Positions 24,366-36,461 of a stretch of DNA of 64,000 bases are shown here, in pieces. The stretch covers positions 19,185,904-19,249,903 of the forward strand of contig NC_058163.1 in assembly GCF_020080835.1 (NCBI RefSeq), given 5' to 3'. The translations under genes were made by a program, and so were the position numbers. The first letter of the stretch is position 1, and each line of letters begins with the position of its first letter. The notes beneath the pieces are model-generated. The model saw nothing but the letters and a program-made list of their open reading frames with translations. It searched no databases and was not told the origin of the DNA. This DNA comes from Cotesia glomerata (lineage: Eukaryota; Arthropoda; Insecta; Hymenoptera; Braconidae).

Positions 24366-26337
24366 AATCATTATTGTTTTATCAATCTTTGCATGATAAA
24401 TTTAGATTAGATAAGTATATTAAGAAGCGATTATGTAATTTTCAAATACCGTAACAGGGTAAAAATCTCACGTTGCGTTTAGATCTATGCAAATAATTAA
24501 ATACCACAATAGAGACAAAATTCCTTTTCTCAATTTTCTCTTTTATTCAGCGTTTTCTTTTTTCTCTTCAATTTCCTCAATAATCATAATAATACTTTCA
24601 TTTTCAGTACATGTCTGTTTGCCATAATCTTTACTCTTATTCTTACATTGATCCACCAGTAAAATTAAAAAAAAAAATAAGAAAATTCATCATATAAACT
24701 CAATCTCCATCTATTGGATAAAGGTCAGAAAAGTGTCACCAATAGATGGACACTAAATTCTATTATTTTTTTTCGATTTTATCATTAAAATATTATATTT
24801 CTAGCTTTGTTAGTGAAATATAAGCGTAATCATATGTACAAATCTTACTTTTTTTATTATTTTTAATAATAATAACAAATAACGTCCACCAGCTATCTGT
24901 CACATGCTTACTAGTGGTGGCGCTCTCGGAGCAAAACCTCGAGACGTCCAATTTAAATAATTTTTTTAAACTATTATTTTAAATAAACAGTTAAAAAAAA
25001 TTACTTTTCGCTCTCAGAACTACTTGTAGACATAAAAAAAAATAATGACTTAAGATTTTTGTTCTTAAAACTAATGTAATTGCTTCTAGAAATAATATCT
25101 GTCCATCTATTGGGGTATTTACCCTATCTGTAGAGTGAAGTTTTTTGAAATAATAAAAAAAACTATTTTTTCCCAAACAACGCAAAATAAAATTGAAATA
25201 TATTTTTGAACATTTTACAAACCTTTAAGAAACAAACATTTCTGTACGAAATATTTTGGGTATCCCATGTCTTTCCCCCCGTACTCTGTGGTACTTCTTC
25301 CTTCTCTCTATACTTGAATGCTAAATAGAGAAGCTTGATTGTTAAACTCGAATTTTATCCAAGTGACAGCTTACAAAAAAAAAAAATATTAAATTTTACT
25401 GAAATAGTTTTTGGCAAGTAATTTTCGATTTAGTTTACTGATTATCTTTTATAAAATGAGCGTTTAAAATATGTACATTGGCTTAAGTTTTATTTCAATC
25501 ATTTTAAATCATTAACTACAGATTAAAAGACCAATTACGTACTTATTGTTAGAGTGACAGTATAAAAAATTCAATTATAAATTTTTTTAATTTTCATAAT
25601 TTAATCCAGGTTACTGTGTTATTAAATTAGTAGAAAATTACATTTTTACTCATCAATTACAATAGTAGTTATTAGTTATTAATAAATTTTATTTTCACCA
25701 TGGACTTTTTATTTAGTAACGTAATTTTTACAATTTAATTGGTTGGATTGAATTATTTACAATTATCCTTCGCGCATTTTATCTTTTATCATATATTTAC
25801 CAACGGGAAATAAAATTATTTTAAAATTTTTTATGCAATTAAATATTTAAAGATAAAAATATCATTAGTTTTATTGAACTAATTGTTTAATAAAAAATAT
25901 TCACTGTTTATATATAGATCGATTTATTATATCAAGATCATACATAAATGTGAACCGTACAAATTAAACAAAATTAACAAAATTGCATCGCTTGATTTAA
26001 TTTCAGTACAAGAATTTATTTAGTTCATCCCCGGTTAAAAATTTCATTAAACATTAATAAAACTTAATTATATACATAGGAGTGCGATTTTATCCAATTA
26101 AATTAAATTATAGTTATTCGATAAAGTTGTCTTGTATACAGCGTCACCTGAATATTTATTAACATCGAATGAAGATAACATTCATATGAAATAGTATCTT
26201 ATTAATTTAACGATAATATTCTCAACAAAGTTCGAATCTACGGTTCGGTTACAGAGGAGTAAATTTTATACTAAAGTCAAGCGTCTCTTTACATGTCATT
26301 TATTAATAAAATGTTATAATTTAATTGAAAGCTTCTA
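24366..26337. other. AT-rich DNA with an inverted pair based on 'ccaatagatggaca'
   Basis: No gene. The 15-mer 'ccaatagatggacac' at about 24738-24752 is mirrored by 'ctgtccatctattgg' at about 25097-25112, and 'tccatctattgg' also occurs at about 24708. This resembles the terminal phrase of the palindrome at 26338 ('ccaatagatgatca'), so a decayed fold-back element of a related family may span 24708-25130. Confidence 0.45.
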
Positions 26338-26485
26338 TATAAGGTAAAAGCCCCAATAGATGATCATGTACCAGTATATGATCACTCCATGTATTTGTAT
26401 ACCTATATTTATGAATATAGATATACAAATACATGGAGTGATCATATACTGGTACGTGATCATCTATTGGGGCTTTTACCTTATA
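26338..26485. mobile_element. 148-bp near-perfect palindrome (fold-back MITE, element G)
   Basis: Two 72-base arms separated by a 4-base centre, with only two mismatches that I can find. The ends read tataaggtaaaagcccc and its inverse. Inside the arms are 'aatagatgatca' and 'atcactccatgtatttg'. The single strand can form one long hairpin. The compact size, flanking TA-rich bases and related phrase at 24.7-25.1 kb point to a fold-back MITE. A hairpin RNA gene is possible if transcribed. Confidence 0.85.
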
Positions 26486-26752
26486 GACATTTTATTAAAA
26501 TTTTATTAAAATTTTAATTTCATTAAAATGTCAAATATGTTACAAATATATTACTACATATTATGCTTGAGAACCTAGAAAAAAATTTCTTCAATTTTCT
26601 AAATGATCGGCAAGTTCAAATTCATATCAATTCACACTGGTGAAAATTGTTCTTTACAATTAGACTTCTGCGTCTTTTGTAATATTTGTTAACATTTCAG
26701 ATCCAGTTGATTAGTTTAGATCTGATAATTTTTGTTATAAGTTATATCAATC
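26486..26752. other. Short AT-rich spacer
   Basis: No feature recognised between the palindrome and element M. Confidence 0.4.
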
Positions 26753-27700
26753 GGGTAGGGCGGGACTAGTTGATCGTAGGGGTAAGTTGTGCAATCGAAA
26801 TATCTCGAAAACTAAGCAACTTACAACAAAAGTGTAAATGGTGTAAAGAAAGGGTTACGAGAGGAGAACACATCACGCGAAAGTCAACTGCCGTCCGATG
26901 TTTAAACTAACTGACAAAACGTTTTCTTTTTTTTTTTTGCGTCAAAAAAAAAAACAGGTCTTTAGAATTTTTCTCCTACACTCGCTTAAAAATGCTATTT
27001 CGTGATCACGAAAGTATTCAAAGATGACTTAATATTTGCCCTTTAGATTATATATGATTGTTTATTTTTAATTCTTATCATTCTTTTATAACCTAACTTT
27101 TATTTTGTTGCCTCAATTGGGGCTAGTTGAGCAAGGCGCTGACTGCGTGTTAAACCAGCCCTACTAGATTTTCAATATTGAAAAATGAAATTTTTCTTCA
27201 CTAAATTAATAATTATCAATTGATTTGTACATGTGATGATTTAATATCATGTGAAAAAATTAAAATAACTCATATTGATATTATATTAATAAATATATAA
27301 CATAATTGTAATTAGTATTGTTATGTTTATAATTATTATTATAATCATAATTATACGTATGTAGAATTATAATAAATTAAATATTTGCTTGTTAATTACA
27401 ATTTTATTTTGTTTTCATATCATTCTATACAGTCATTCCGTCTATTTTAGCCATTGCACAACTAGCCTCATACCCATGCTCAACTAGCCTCACTAGTGGG
27501 GCACGTTGAGCAATTTGGAGCGCTCGCGTATTTCCGGGAATAACTTGAAAATTTGGACTCGGATCGTTTTTGTGTCGCTAGACCTTTTGAAGAAGACTAA
27601 ACTACGAACCTAACAGTATATGACTTGATTAAATCCGATACATCGTCTTAAAGTTATGGAAGGTCGAACCAAAAAGTGATTAACTAGCCCCGCCCTACCC
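26753..27700. mobile_element. TIR element with GGGTAGGGCGGG ends (element M)
   Basis: A 948-bp element. The left end reads gggtagggcgggactagttg and the right end is the inverse with two mismatches over about 23 bp. Internally, variants of 'ggggctagttgagcaa' recur (about 27118 and, reversed, near 27465 and 27482), so subterminal repeats of the end sequence are present. No coding region. No clear target duplication is visible in the flanks. The superfamily is not assignable from this alone. Confidence 0.75.
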
Positions 27701-27704
27701 TACT

Positions 27705-28115
27705 ATAATTTTATCTCAATCATTTTCTCTTTCGGCTATTTTACCTCAGAACATTCTGACCTCGTTAGTTTTGATGTCGGTTATGTTGGAACTGATAATT
27801 CTATCTCGGTTATTTTGTCCGGTGATACGATCTAATGATTACCGTTACAGATCATAATATCCAGATTCATATTTATTTACCAGTCATGTCAATACTGGTC
27901 CTGAATTATCTTAATCATTTACTATCGGAAGTTTTGTGACCCGGTATCTTTTCATCACCAGTTATTTTTCGGTTTTTCTCTGCTTGTTTTCTTTACGGGT
28001 TATATTTTTACTGGCTATTTTACCCCGGTAATATAATTTAATTGTTTTCATTATCAATCCCGGTGTTTTTATTACCTTATGTCAATACTAATTATTTTAT
28101 ATCAATAATTTCGTT
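27705..28115 (+). repeat. Degenerate short-period repeat based on 'cggttatttt'
   Basis: The phrase 'cggttattttg' and variants ('cggctattttacc', 'cagttatttttcgg', 'tggctattttaccccgg') recur about every 25-50 bases. Spacing and copies are irregular, so this is an old minisatellite-like block rather than a clean tandem array. Confidence 0.35.
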
Positions 28116-28395
28116 TCAAAGTTTTTACCACCACCTGTGAAAAATTTTCTATTATAGTGATACAAAAAAAAAATAATTTATGATAATTTTTAGCTAAGAA
28201 ATTTTTTTTTTAACCAATAATTTTATCTTAGCACAAGAATTTATTTTCTTGACTCAAGAAATTTATTATTTTCTTTATCATAAAATTTTTTCTCTTGAGT
28301 GAAGCTAACCTTTCTATCAGAGTGGGTAATTATTTTTAATTTACGTAATGTCTTATCTCTTATTACTGCAAAGAAAAATAAGCATTTGAAGAAAA
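28116..28395. repeat. Degenerate relative of MITE family D
   Basis: Contains 'cttgactcaagaaatttatt', 'ttctcttgagtgaagctaac' and similar phrases that match the interior of D1 and D2, including the 'gaaaaaattttct' type opening at about 28138. Ends have decayed. Confidence 0.35.
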
Positions 28396-29152
28396 CTCTA
28401 TCTGTAAAATAAACTGAATAAATTTATAATTAGCCAAATCATTGATGATCGCTGAAGAAAGATGTCAAAAAGTGAGGACAAATAGTCAATATAATCAAAC
28501 CACAAAATCCGAAAGCATTTAACATAATTAGGTATCGGGTGTCGAAGCGGCAGTGGCTTGTGGAAAATGTCCAGAGCAAGCGTGTGAACTGCCTGAGGGT
28601 CGCTATATACTACTACTATATATACCATTGAAACTGGTACTGGTACTAGTACTCTATGTGATGTACACACGAGGGATTGCATAAACTCGTGCGTCCTTCC
28701 GTGGCCATACGTTAAGCCAACGTGTGTTCGGGGTGTTTATGATGCGCGGAATGAGATCGAGAGAGAAAGTTTTATACAAATGAGTGAGAAGTAAATGCGG
28801 AAAATTTTAACGCTCCCATTCCATTCGTATTTTAGTGGATCAGTCGCTTCCCGCTTGTGGTAAAACATTTCAGTTTGCCCTCAGTTTATCTCCCGAAAAT
28901 TTGTGACACTTTTTATCTGAAATTTATCAACTGTTTAACATATGTTATCACAATTAATAATATTTTTTCAATTGCTTGTTTATCTACTATGATTAACCAG
29001 TCAGTCTTTTTTTTATTTTTTAATAGAACATTACCCCATTTGGAGTAGCATGAAAAAGATGAGAAAATAGTGAAAAAATACATAACGATACTCTTTCTAA
29101 TTTTGCACTTGCGTCACTTGGTATTTTTTCCCGATTTTTTTATTATTTTTTT

Positions 29153-29155
<3 letters not shown>
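28396..29155. other. No gene; higher-complexity island at 28.5-28.86 kb
   Basis: Frames at 28398-28682 (minus) and 28857-29048 (plus) have no recognisable domain. The island contains 'actggtactggtactagtac', a short repeat. Confidence 0.35.
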
Positions 29156-29198
<43 letters not shown>

Positions 29199-29210
29199 CT
29201 CTCTCTCTCT
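29156..29210. repeat. (CT)n microsatellite
   Basis: A run of about 20 CT units, a TTTT interruption, then six more units. It explains the Arg-Glu-rich minus-strand frame here. Confidence 0.9.
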
Positions 29211-32200
29211 ACATGAAACAGAAATAAAATAAAAAGTTTATTGTCCGGGGACTTTAATCCAGCCGTTTTAGTCTGAACGCATATCGTTCGAAACGATGAA
29301 ATACGACAAAGTATATATACACGTATGTGCATACAAATAATATACCGAAAAATGCTACCGAACGTTTTTTGTTGTTTCATTTTTTATAAGTAAAATAAAA
29401 AGTTATTACTTTTATATTTTAATTTTTATTGAGCAATATTTTCATTTAAAATTTTTAATTAAAATAAAAATGCATGCACAATTTATATTTATTGATAGAC
29501 CAAAAAATATTTACCAGAAACAAGGAGACATCAGGTTTTTGTTAGTTTGATTTAACAAAATTAAGTATTCGCTAATTAAAAATGCTTATAAATTCATTTA
29601 ATAAATACAAATTTTCAAATGCAAGACAGAAATTATTTCAGTCAAAAATTTTGCACTCTGACGAACCGTTTCATTATTTTCAAACGAGATACGTTTCTCT
29701 CGAAAAATGTAGATAAATTTATTTATATCGAGCCCTGATAGTAGAATTGGACTCAAATTTTTTTTTGAAAAATATTTTTCACAGATATAAAAAAATTAGC
29801 AATAACTATTACAGTTAATAAGTAATTTGTTAAAAATATTAATAAATTACTCACTATTTATAAATATTCAAATAAATAAATCGTTTTGGACTATAAAAAT
29901 TGTCATAATCGTTAATAAATTATTCTATCAATATATAATTGCTATTTGAATCATAAAAACTTAACACAATCTCTAACAATATTTTTTTTATGTTTCAGGT
30001 AAGTTAAAAAATTCACTTTCGCTAACAAAGGGAAGAAAAATGGTAGAGCCCCCTTTCGAAAAATTTCATGCCTGGGAGCTAATTTGAGACGTCTGTCTAC
30101 ACTATACACTAGTGTGGTAAGAGCCATGAGACTGAGTATGAACAAGTGTAAAAATTACGTGTGCGGTAAGCCAACTCAAGTCTATTCTACATAATATACA
30201 TCCATATATATCTACACATAATATACATCCACTACAGACGGAAGTACATCGACGTTCGGCGTTCCAACGGATTCTGAAGCACTTCCTGAGTCCCGGCTAT
30301 TACCCACCGATATTATTATCCCCGGGGACAATGACGGGTACTACCGAGTGAGCTCTTGTTCACAATACACCCACTGTCCTACTGTTACTACCTTGAACAC
30401 ACCAGTCCTGGAATATACTGGCATAGAGCATGCACTGGTAAACGATTCAGTGCACTCGATAACATATTATCAATGTTAAAGTCACGAAACATGACATTCA
30501 CACAACAGATCTGACTCATTAACAACTTATAATAGGAAAACGATGTCTTCATTGTCTTTGCTGAAATTTAAAATATCTACTCCTGTTTCTCCCTCGAAAA
30601 ATCTCTTGCACCCTCTTTACTCATATCTTTTTTTTTCTTTTTTGTTTATATTAACCATCAGAACGAGACCTTTCTCCTTTATCAATACTTTTCCTCTGCA
30701 TTTACTCTCAACCACTGACATATGTCAGCATTTTTTCATCAGATCTCACCCAAGTTCTGCTTCAGTCAGTATCATCGACATGTACCAGCTATAGACTAAC
30801 TCTTTCTGATGGTATCGCGGGCTTAATACCCCTGCCGGGGCCAACAGGCATAATGTACTGTAGTATTATTGTATACATATGCACGTCCGATGGAACTTTT
30901 CTATCAGAGATGTCTCTGGAGCGCATTGTGTCCGAGCTATTGAAATCATATAGACAATATACCAATGCCGTGTTTTGTCTTGTACATGACTTCTCACCCC
31001 TGGGCGCCAGCTTTCCAATCAACTTCACAGTAACTATATTACAGGGCAAATACGTTTTCTTTGTTTTGTTTTTTTTCTCATACTTTTCTATTATTTTTAT
31101 TCTTACTTTCATTTTATTTCTTTTCTTTTATCTAAACATATGTATTATGTATAAAGTATTACTTTTTCTTTGAAGACGTCCAAAGTAAAGAAAACGTTTG
31201 AGCTGCGTTTTAATAGAATACTTAGTATATGTAAAACTTGCATACTGCATACATCTATACATATACATGGGATGAGCGACAAACGTCTTTTAACTTTATG
31301 CTATATGCTATCCACGGTGGGTTTAATTTATATAAACCTCTAGGGACAAGAAGCGTGTAAGCCGGACGCGATTCACCGGTTAGTCTTAGTCCATGCTATG
31401 TATGTATCTTTCTCTTTCTTCAGCTTTATTTATCATTCTTCAGTGGTATATGTGGTGGCGCACTCTCGTAAACTAAGGTAGCACGGAATCGCTTTGCATA
31501 ACATTTCATCCAATCTCAATCTCGAGATCTTAATATTGACTGTAATTTAGTCGGTGGTCAGTTTATTTCTCCTTTATAAAACTCAAAGTACTTAATATTC
31601 ATTGTCAGGTATGTGTGTCAACAATTATTTTTCAACAAGTTCATAAATCTTTTTATACCGTTTCAGTTTTTTTATGCATTTATTAGATCGTTTTCGTGAA
31701 TATTTTTTTTATTGTTTTCAAATGAATAACTTAATCGGCAAGCTCAATTTTTTTTGTCACATTATCCACTTTTTTTATTGAATAATTATACACTATTTTT
31801 CGATCTACCTATTCATCTAAATTTAATAAATTTAACATTTTTCTTTATGAAAAAAATTTATAAACAAAATATTTTAAAATTTTATTACAATAACTAACAA
31901 ATACAAAATATATATAAGAGTAAGAATTTTGATTCATAATTTAAAATAATGATGTTATAACCAAATAATAGGTTAACTTGTTTCCATTATCACATCACGT
32001 GACTTAGTTGTTCAATTTATAAGAACACGATGTATTATCCTAATGTATTATCAGCAATTTCAATACCATCTTTTAAGCTCTTACCGATAATCTTCTGTTT
32101 TATTTTATCAATTTTATAATATTAATTGCAGTTAATTCAATAAAGTCTAACTACTTTATTCTTGTACAACTGTCCACGTTACTCAGCAATAACAAACTAT

Positions 32201-33570
32201 AGGACAAAGATATCTATACTATCTTCTAACAACTCATTTAGTGACTATTCACTCTAGTGCCATCTCTACTTCCTATAACCAACCGAAATTAATCAAATCC
32301 AAATTTTACACTCACCCTAAAAGTCAGTATCATGAGCGATGTAAACTAAATTTCATTTAAAAAAAAAATTAAATCTTTTCAATTGTTCTTCAATCATTGT
32401 TGTTAAATATAAATTAACAATCACTTAATACAAATAAATTAAAAAAGAAAATTAACTGTCAATCCATTCGATTTTGTGCGTAGACTTATTCAATTTTCCC
32501 CTCTCTAATTAAAGCTTTACAAAGTTGAAGATCAATTATAATTATTAATAAAAAATGAGAAATGTTTTGTCTCTTTTACCCATATGAGTTATAATTTCCA
32601 AAAAGATGTTGAACGATTTTTGTTAAAAGAATAACGAGAAAGCTAGTGTTTGATGACGGTAATTAGTACATGAGAGCTTTAGGGGATCAAATCCCGTATG
32701 CTGGGTTTTAAAATTATATGGATGCCGCAATTATGCAGACAGTAACTTATACTATCATACAAAAATGTCGATTATATTAAAAATAATACAAGTCTCGCTT
32801 TTTGCACAATACTCTTTTAATTACCTGAATCTATTTAAAAACACTTATTGCTGAATTTTTTATTATTATGCTCTTAATAAAAATTTTTTTCTCGCTTTAT
32901 CATGCTATTATTAAATTTTAATATTTTTTTCGTCATCTCATTTTTCTGGAAAGCCTAACACGAAAATAATACCAGGTTGATTGGCAATTTAGCTTTAAGA
33001 TTACAGCAATAATGTTGTCTTATGATAGTGAGAGAAAGAGAACGACCGTAAGAAGATGACGGAAACCCAAGTGAAAAGTCTAATATAAATAAGAGGGTAA
33101 ATTTAAAGTATAAAAGAAGAAAAACTTTTTGTTCGTTTAATGAATAATAAAGTTAAAGAAAAATAGATCAGAAAATTATTTCACGGATCTGTCAATATAT
33201 TTACAACTTTATTTTTTATATTTTTAATTTTAAATTGAAAGTATGAATTTTTCTGAGAAATGAAAATTTTCTTGAACTAAGTAGGAAATTCATCAAAGAA
33301 GAAATTAATTTCTATTAAAATAAAAAGAAGTTTTTTTTTGGATGTAAACAACTGTCGTTGTTAAAAAAAAACTTTTGTTACGGCAAAACATTTTTTTTCT
33401 CGTATATATGTGATCTAACTATATCAGCAAAGATTTTATTATTATTAATATTATAATTTAGTTAACAATAACAATAAATATGCATAAAGCTACAAGCATA
33501 ATTAAAAATAATAACAATAGTACTAATATGGGATAAAATAAATCATGAAATATTTTTTTTAATTACGCAA
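29211..33570. other. No gene recognised; long complex island at 30.2-31.6 kb
   Basis: From 30160 to about 31570 the sequence has balanced composition. A 106-codon plus-strand frame (30853-31173) and a 107-codon minus-strand frame (30789-31112) lie back to back there. I cannot match either to a family, and both end in low-complexity stretches, so I do not call a gene. The rest is AT-rich. Confidence 0.4.
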
Positions 33571-33690
33571 AGCGTCCAAAGTGTTGGAGCTAATTCACGC
33601 GCTTTAATCGCCGGCTCATTTGATGGAGGGGGACACCGATGAAAAACGGTCGCCGATAAATTTTGACAGTATTCTGTCCATTGCATTGCA
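33571..33690. promoter_or_regulatory. Candidate conserved regulatory block
   Basis: A compact, CpG-containing block ('aattcacgcgctttaatcgc', 'acggtcgccgataaatttt', 'tccattgcattgcaataata') within AT-rich DNA. The composition and homeodomain-like TAAT/ATTG cores resemble insect non-coding conserved elements. This is an impression, not a test. Confidence 0.2.
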
Positions 33691-33717
33691 ATAATACTGG
33701 ACCATATATTAGAGGTA

Positions 33718-33805
33718 TACGAGCAGAGAGAGAGAAAGAGGGAGAAAGATACAGAGAACGAGAAAAAAGTGAATCGGAGAGAGAGCGCGCGAATAGAAAG
33801 AGAGT
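33718..33805. repeat. (GA)n-rich low-complexity tract
   Basis: Imperfect GAGA/AGAGAA repeats on the + strand, interrupted by GCGCGC. GAGA-rich DNA can bind GAGA factor in insects, but nothing else here supports a promoter. Confidence 0.5.
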
Positions 33806-34224
33806 GGGGGGAGGTACGTTTTAGTATACGTCCGGCTATACTCGGTGCTTTGGTATAGTTTGCATGGTAACATATTACGAATTAATACCAACTGCTACGG
33901 TGAAATATTACTGCAAAATACTGACCGTTATTTCGTTTTCACTCTCCTCTTACTCTTTCACCCTCTGTTGTACGTCCTATGTACTCATCCCTTTTATTCT
34001 CTTTTCATTCTCGCCCTCGAACCCCTATCCTCTCCCCCACTCCCACCCGCGGCCCGTTAACTTCCTGCAAATTGTTATATTCGCGTTTCTTTCGAATTTA
34101 TTCGACACGAGCGATACTCTATTGTAGAATCGAGGGAAAAATCGCTCTCCTAGTTGTTGATCGAACATTTTTTTTTTTTAATTTGAACCTTGAAAATGGA
34201 AAAAAAATAAATAATGAAAAAAAA

Positions 34225-34325
34225 AGAATGGTGGCAAATTCAAGGCACTTGACGCGCAGCGCCCAGCTTTTTGGTTCGTTGGATCCAATGACGCCCGAGG
34301 GCCGCATGAGATTAATTGGCGAGGT
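34225..34325. promoter_or_regulatory. Candidate conserved block near a plausible splice donor
   Basis: A CpG-rich, non-repetitive block that includes 'aaggcacttgacgcgcagcg' and 'gagattaattggcgag', ending in GAG|GTAAAA, which fits a splice donor. The frame through it reads RMRLIGEV at its end. It lies in a long plus-strand frame (33979-34449) that otherwise looks low-complexity. It could be a small exon or a regulatory element. Confidence 0.2.
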
Positions 34326-34614
34326 AAAAAAAAATTATAATAAAAATAATAAAACTGCTAAGAAAATTATAAAAGTTGGTGAGCATAAAAGATTCGAATT
34401 ACGCTCGATCAATCTCCTCATTACCAACCTTTTTTTAAATCATGTATAATTAAAGCGTATTCATTCAAATAATTTTTTTAAATGATTTATTTAATTATTG
34501 TTTCACTCAGTTCACAATTATTTAATTTGTTTCATGAGCAACAATTATCCTGGATGGTGTATGATATTTTTGATTAACATCGCGAAAAATTAATTTTACA
34601 GTTTATTTATTATT

Positions 34615-34820
34615 AAATATGTTGGGAATGAATGGAAGTAGGCATGAATGCGCAGAAACTGCGTTGTAAACATTCTGTAACTCATAATGGATCGAAAGAT
34701 AATTAAACAAATGGTGAGGAGGAATGTCAAGGGTGGATTTTGTCACCCGTATCAACCGTGTGGTTTGATTATGATCGGTGGATAATAATCCGCGTAATTG
34801 GAATAATTACATCCATGGAA
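34615..34820. promoter_or_regulatory. Candidate regulatory block
   Basis: Complex sequence with a Runt-like tgtggttt site at about 34760 and paired ggataataatcc motifs at about 34780, which resemble homeodomain or Bicoid-type sites. No open frame. Individual short sites are weak evidence. Confidence 0.2.
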
Positions 34821-35330
34821 TGGAAAGTTTTAAAATTTATATAGTTATTTTTGTTATTTTATTCTAATTATTCATTTTTTTTTCTTTTTATTATTAAAAT
34901 ATCTGTTACGTTATAACTAAACATTGTTCATTATAATTTAAGTTGTAAAGTAATGGACTGTTAATATTAAATGTATAACTCATATTTAAATCATTAATTT
35001 ACAAGTATAATATGAATTCAATCTGTTATTCATCCCTAAAATAAATTAAAGTACTATTTTGAGAGAAAATAATTTTAACGACGACACTATTATGTCCGGG
35101 TTATAAAATATTGAATATTAATTTAATATATTTTTGACTAGCACGACATTTATATGTTACTAAGATTTTTTATTCCAATACAGTCTATAATTAAATTCAA
35201 GATTTCAAATTTTCAACACTTAATATTGAATTAGATAGTCGAAGCGTTTCCGGCTTAAATATTAATAATTTTGAAATAAATAAAATTGAAGAATAGTCTA
35301 GAGACTTTGATTTGGTTGTACCTCACCGTT
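34821..35330. other. No feature recognised
   Basis: Plain AT-rich DNA. Confidence 0.4.
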
Positions 35331-35979
35331 AAAAATTTGGGTGGGGAGCATCTCTACAAAGAATTTCTCTACATTTTATAATCTCTCAGCAGAAATCTTT
35401 ATTTTAAAAAAACTCTCAGTATAAAACTCTACAATAAAAACAAATCAATTTAAAAAATCCTTCATTTGAAAATCTCTTAGGAAACAATCGATTGCAATGA
35501 AACTTCTTTATATCGTAAAACTCTCAGGCGATGCATCTCTCAGAAACAAAAGCTCGATAATTTTCTAAATTCATTTGTATTCTTTTTTTATTAAAATAAT
35601 CAAAAATATAAAGTTTTTTGAGACCTCAAAATGTGATCGTCCGGTGAAAACTAGATTTAAAAAAATATTTTATAGATGTTATAATTATTAATAACTAGAA
35701 CTTTATATTTTTGATTATTTTAATTAAAAAAGAATACACATGAATTTAGAAAATTATCGAGCTTTTGTTTCTGAGAGATGCATCGCCTGAGAGTTTTACG
35801 ATATAGAGAAGTTTCATTGTAATCAATTGTTTCCTGAGAGATTTTCAAATGAAGGATTTTTTAAATAGATTTGTTTTCATTGTAGAGTTCTATACTGAGT
35901 TTTTTAAATAAAAATTTTTTCTGAGGGATTATAAAATGTAGAGAAATTCTCTGTAGAGATGCTCCCCACCCAAAAATTT
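35331..35979. mobile_element. 649-bp fold-back element with about 280-bp arms (element H)
   Basis: Left arm at about 35331-35615 and right arm at about 35698-35979 are inverted copies with scattered mismatches and small indels. The ends read 'ttgggtggggagcatctcta' and its inverse. Within each arm the heptamer ctctcag or close variants recurs every 30-60 bases. An 80-bp centre separates the arms. No open frame. The whole unit can fold into a single long hairpin. Long-TIR (Foldback-type) MITE is the likely class. Confidence 0.85.
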
Positions 35980-36459
35980 TCATAATTTCCAAAGGATACT
36001 TTCATTGCTTTTTTTTAGAGTTATAGAAGCTGTTTTATTTATTTGGATATAAATAAAATGATAACTTATCAAACTTTTAATTTTTTTTTAAGTTACCGTT
36101 GTTAAAAAAAAAAAAAAATTAACAATGTTAACTATTTCTTATTACTTACATTATTCTTTGGACTCATCAAACTTTCAATGTTGACTCGAAGTTAAAATGT
36201 AATTATTCGCACAACTCGGGGCTAGTTGTAACAGTGCTGGAAAACTATTAAAATGTCTATTGACAGAACTATTAAGTGTGTGGACAATTATCTTATCATA
36301 AGGTAATCTATTTAAAAATTCAGCTAATATTAACATCGCTCTCAGTAAGTTAAGTCATAGAAATAATTGTCAGTATAATCATAATACATATTCATAATCA
36401 TAATACATATGTAGGAGACATTTTGTCTACAACATTAAGATATATTTCTTTATGCTTGA
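35980..36459. other. No feature recognised
   Basis: AT-rich DNA with a homopolymer A run near 36105. 'tcataatacata' is duplicated near 36380-36405. Confidence 0.4.
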
Positions 36460-36461
36460 TA

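Noticed and set aside
24072..24371. 99-codon basic protein on the minus strand
   Set aside because: Arg/Lys-rich low-complexity product without a domain. A CpG-rich non-coding block explains it equally well.
30789..31173. Possible small protein genes (106 and 107 codons, opposite strands)
   Set aside because: They overlap each other, match no family I know, and end in low-complexity tails. Kept only as a note within the island.
33979..34449. 156-codon plus-strand gene
   Set aside because: Most of the product is Ser/Phe/Lys low-complexity sequence from AT- and CT-rich DNA. Only a short middle part looks unusual, and it is reported as a candidate block.
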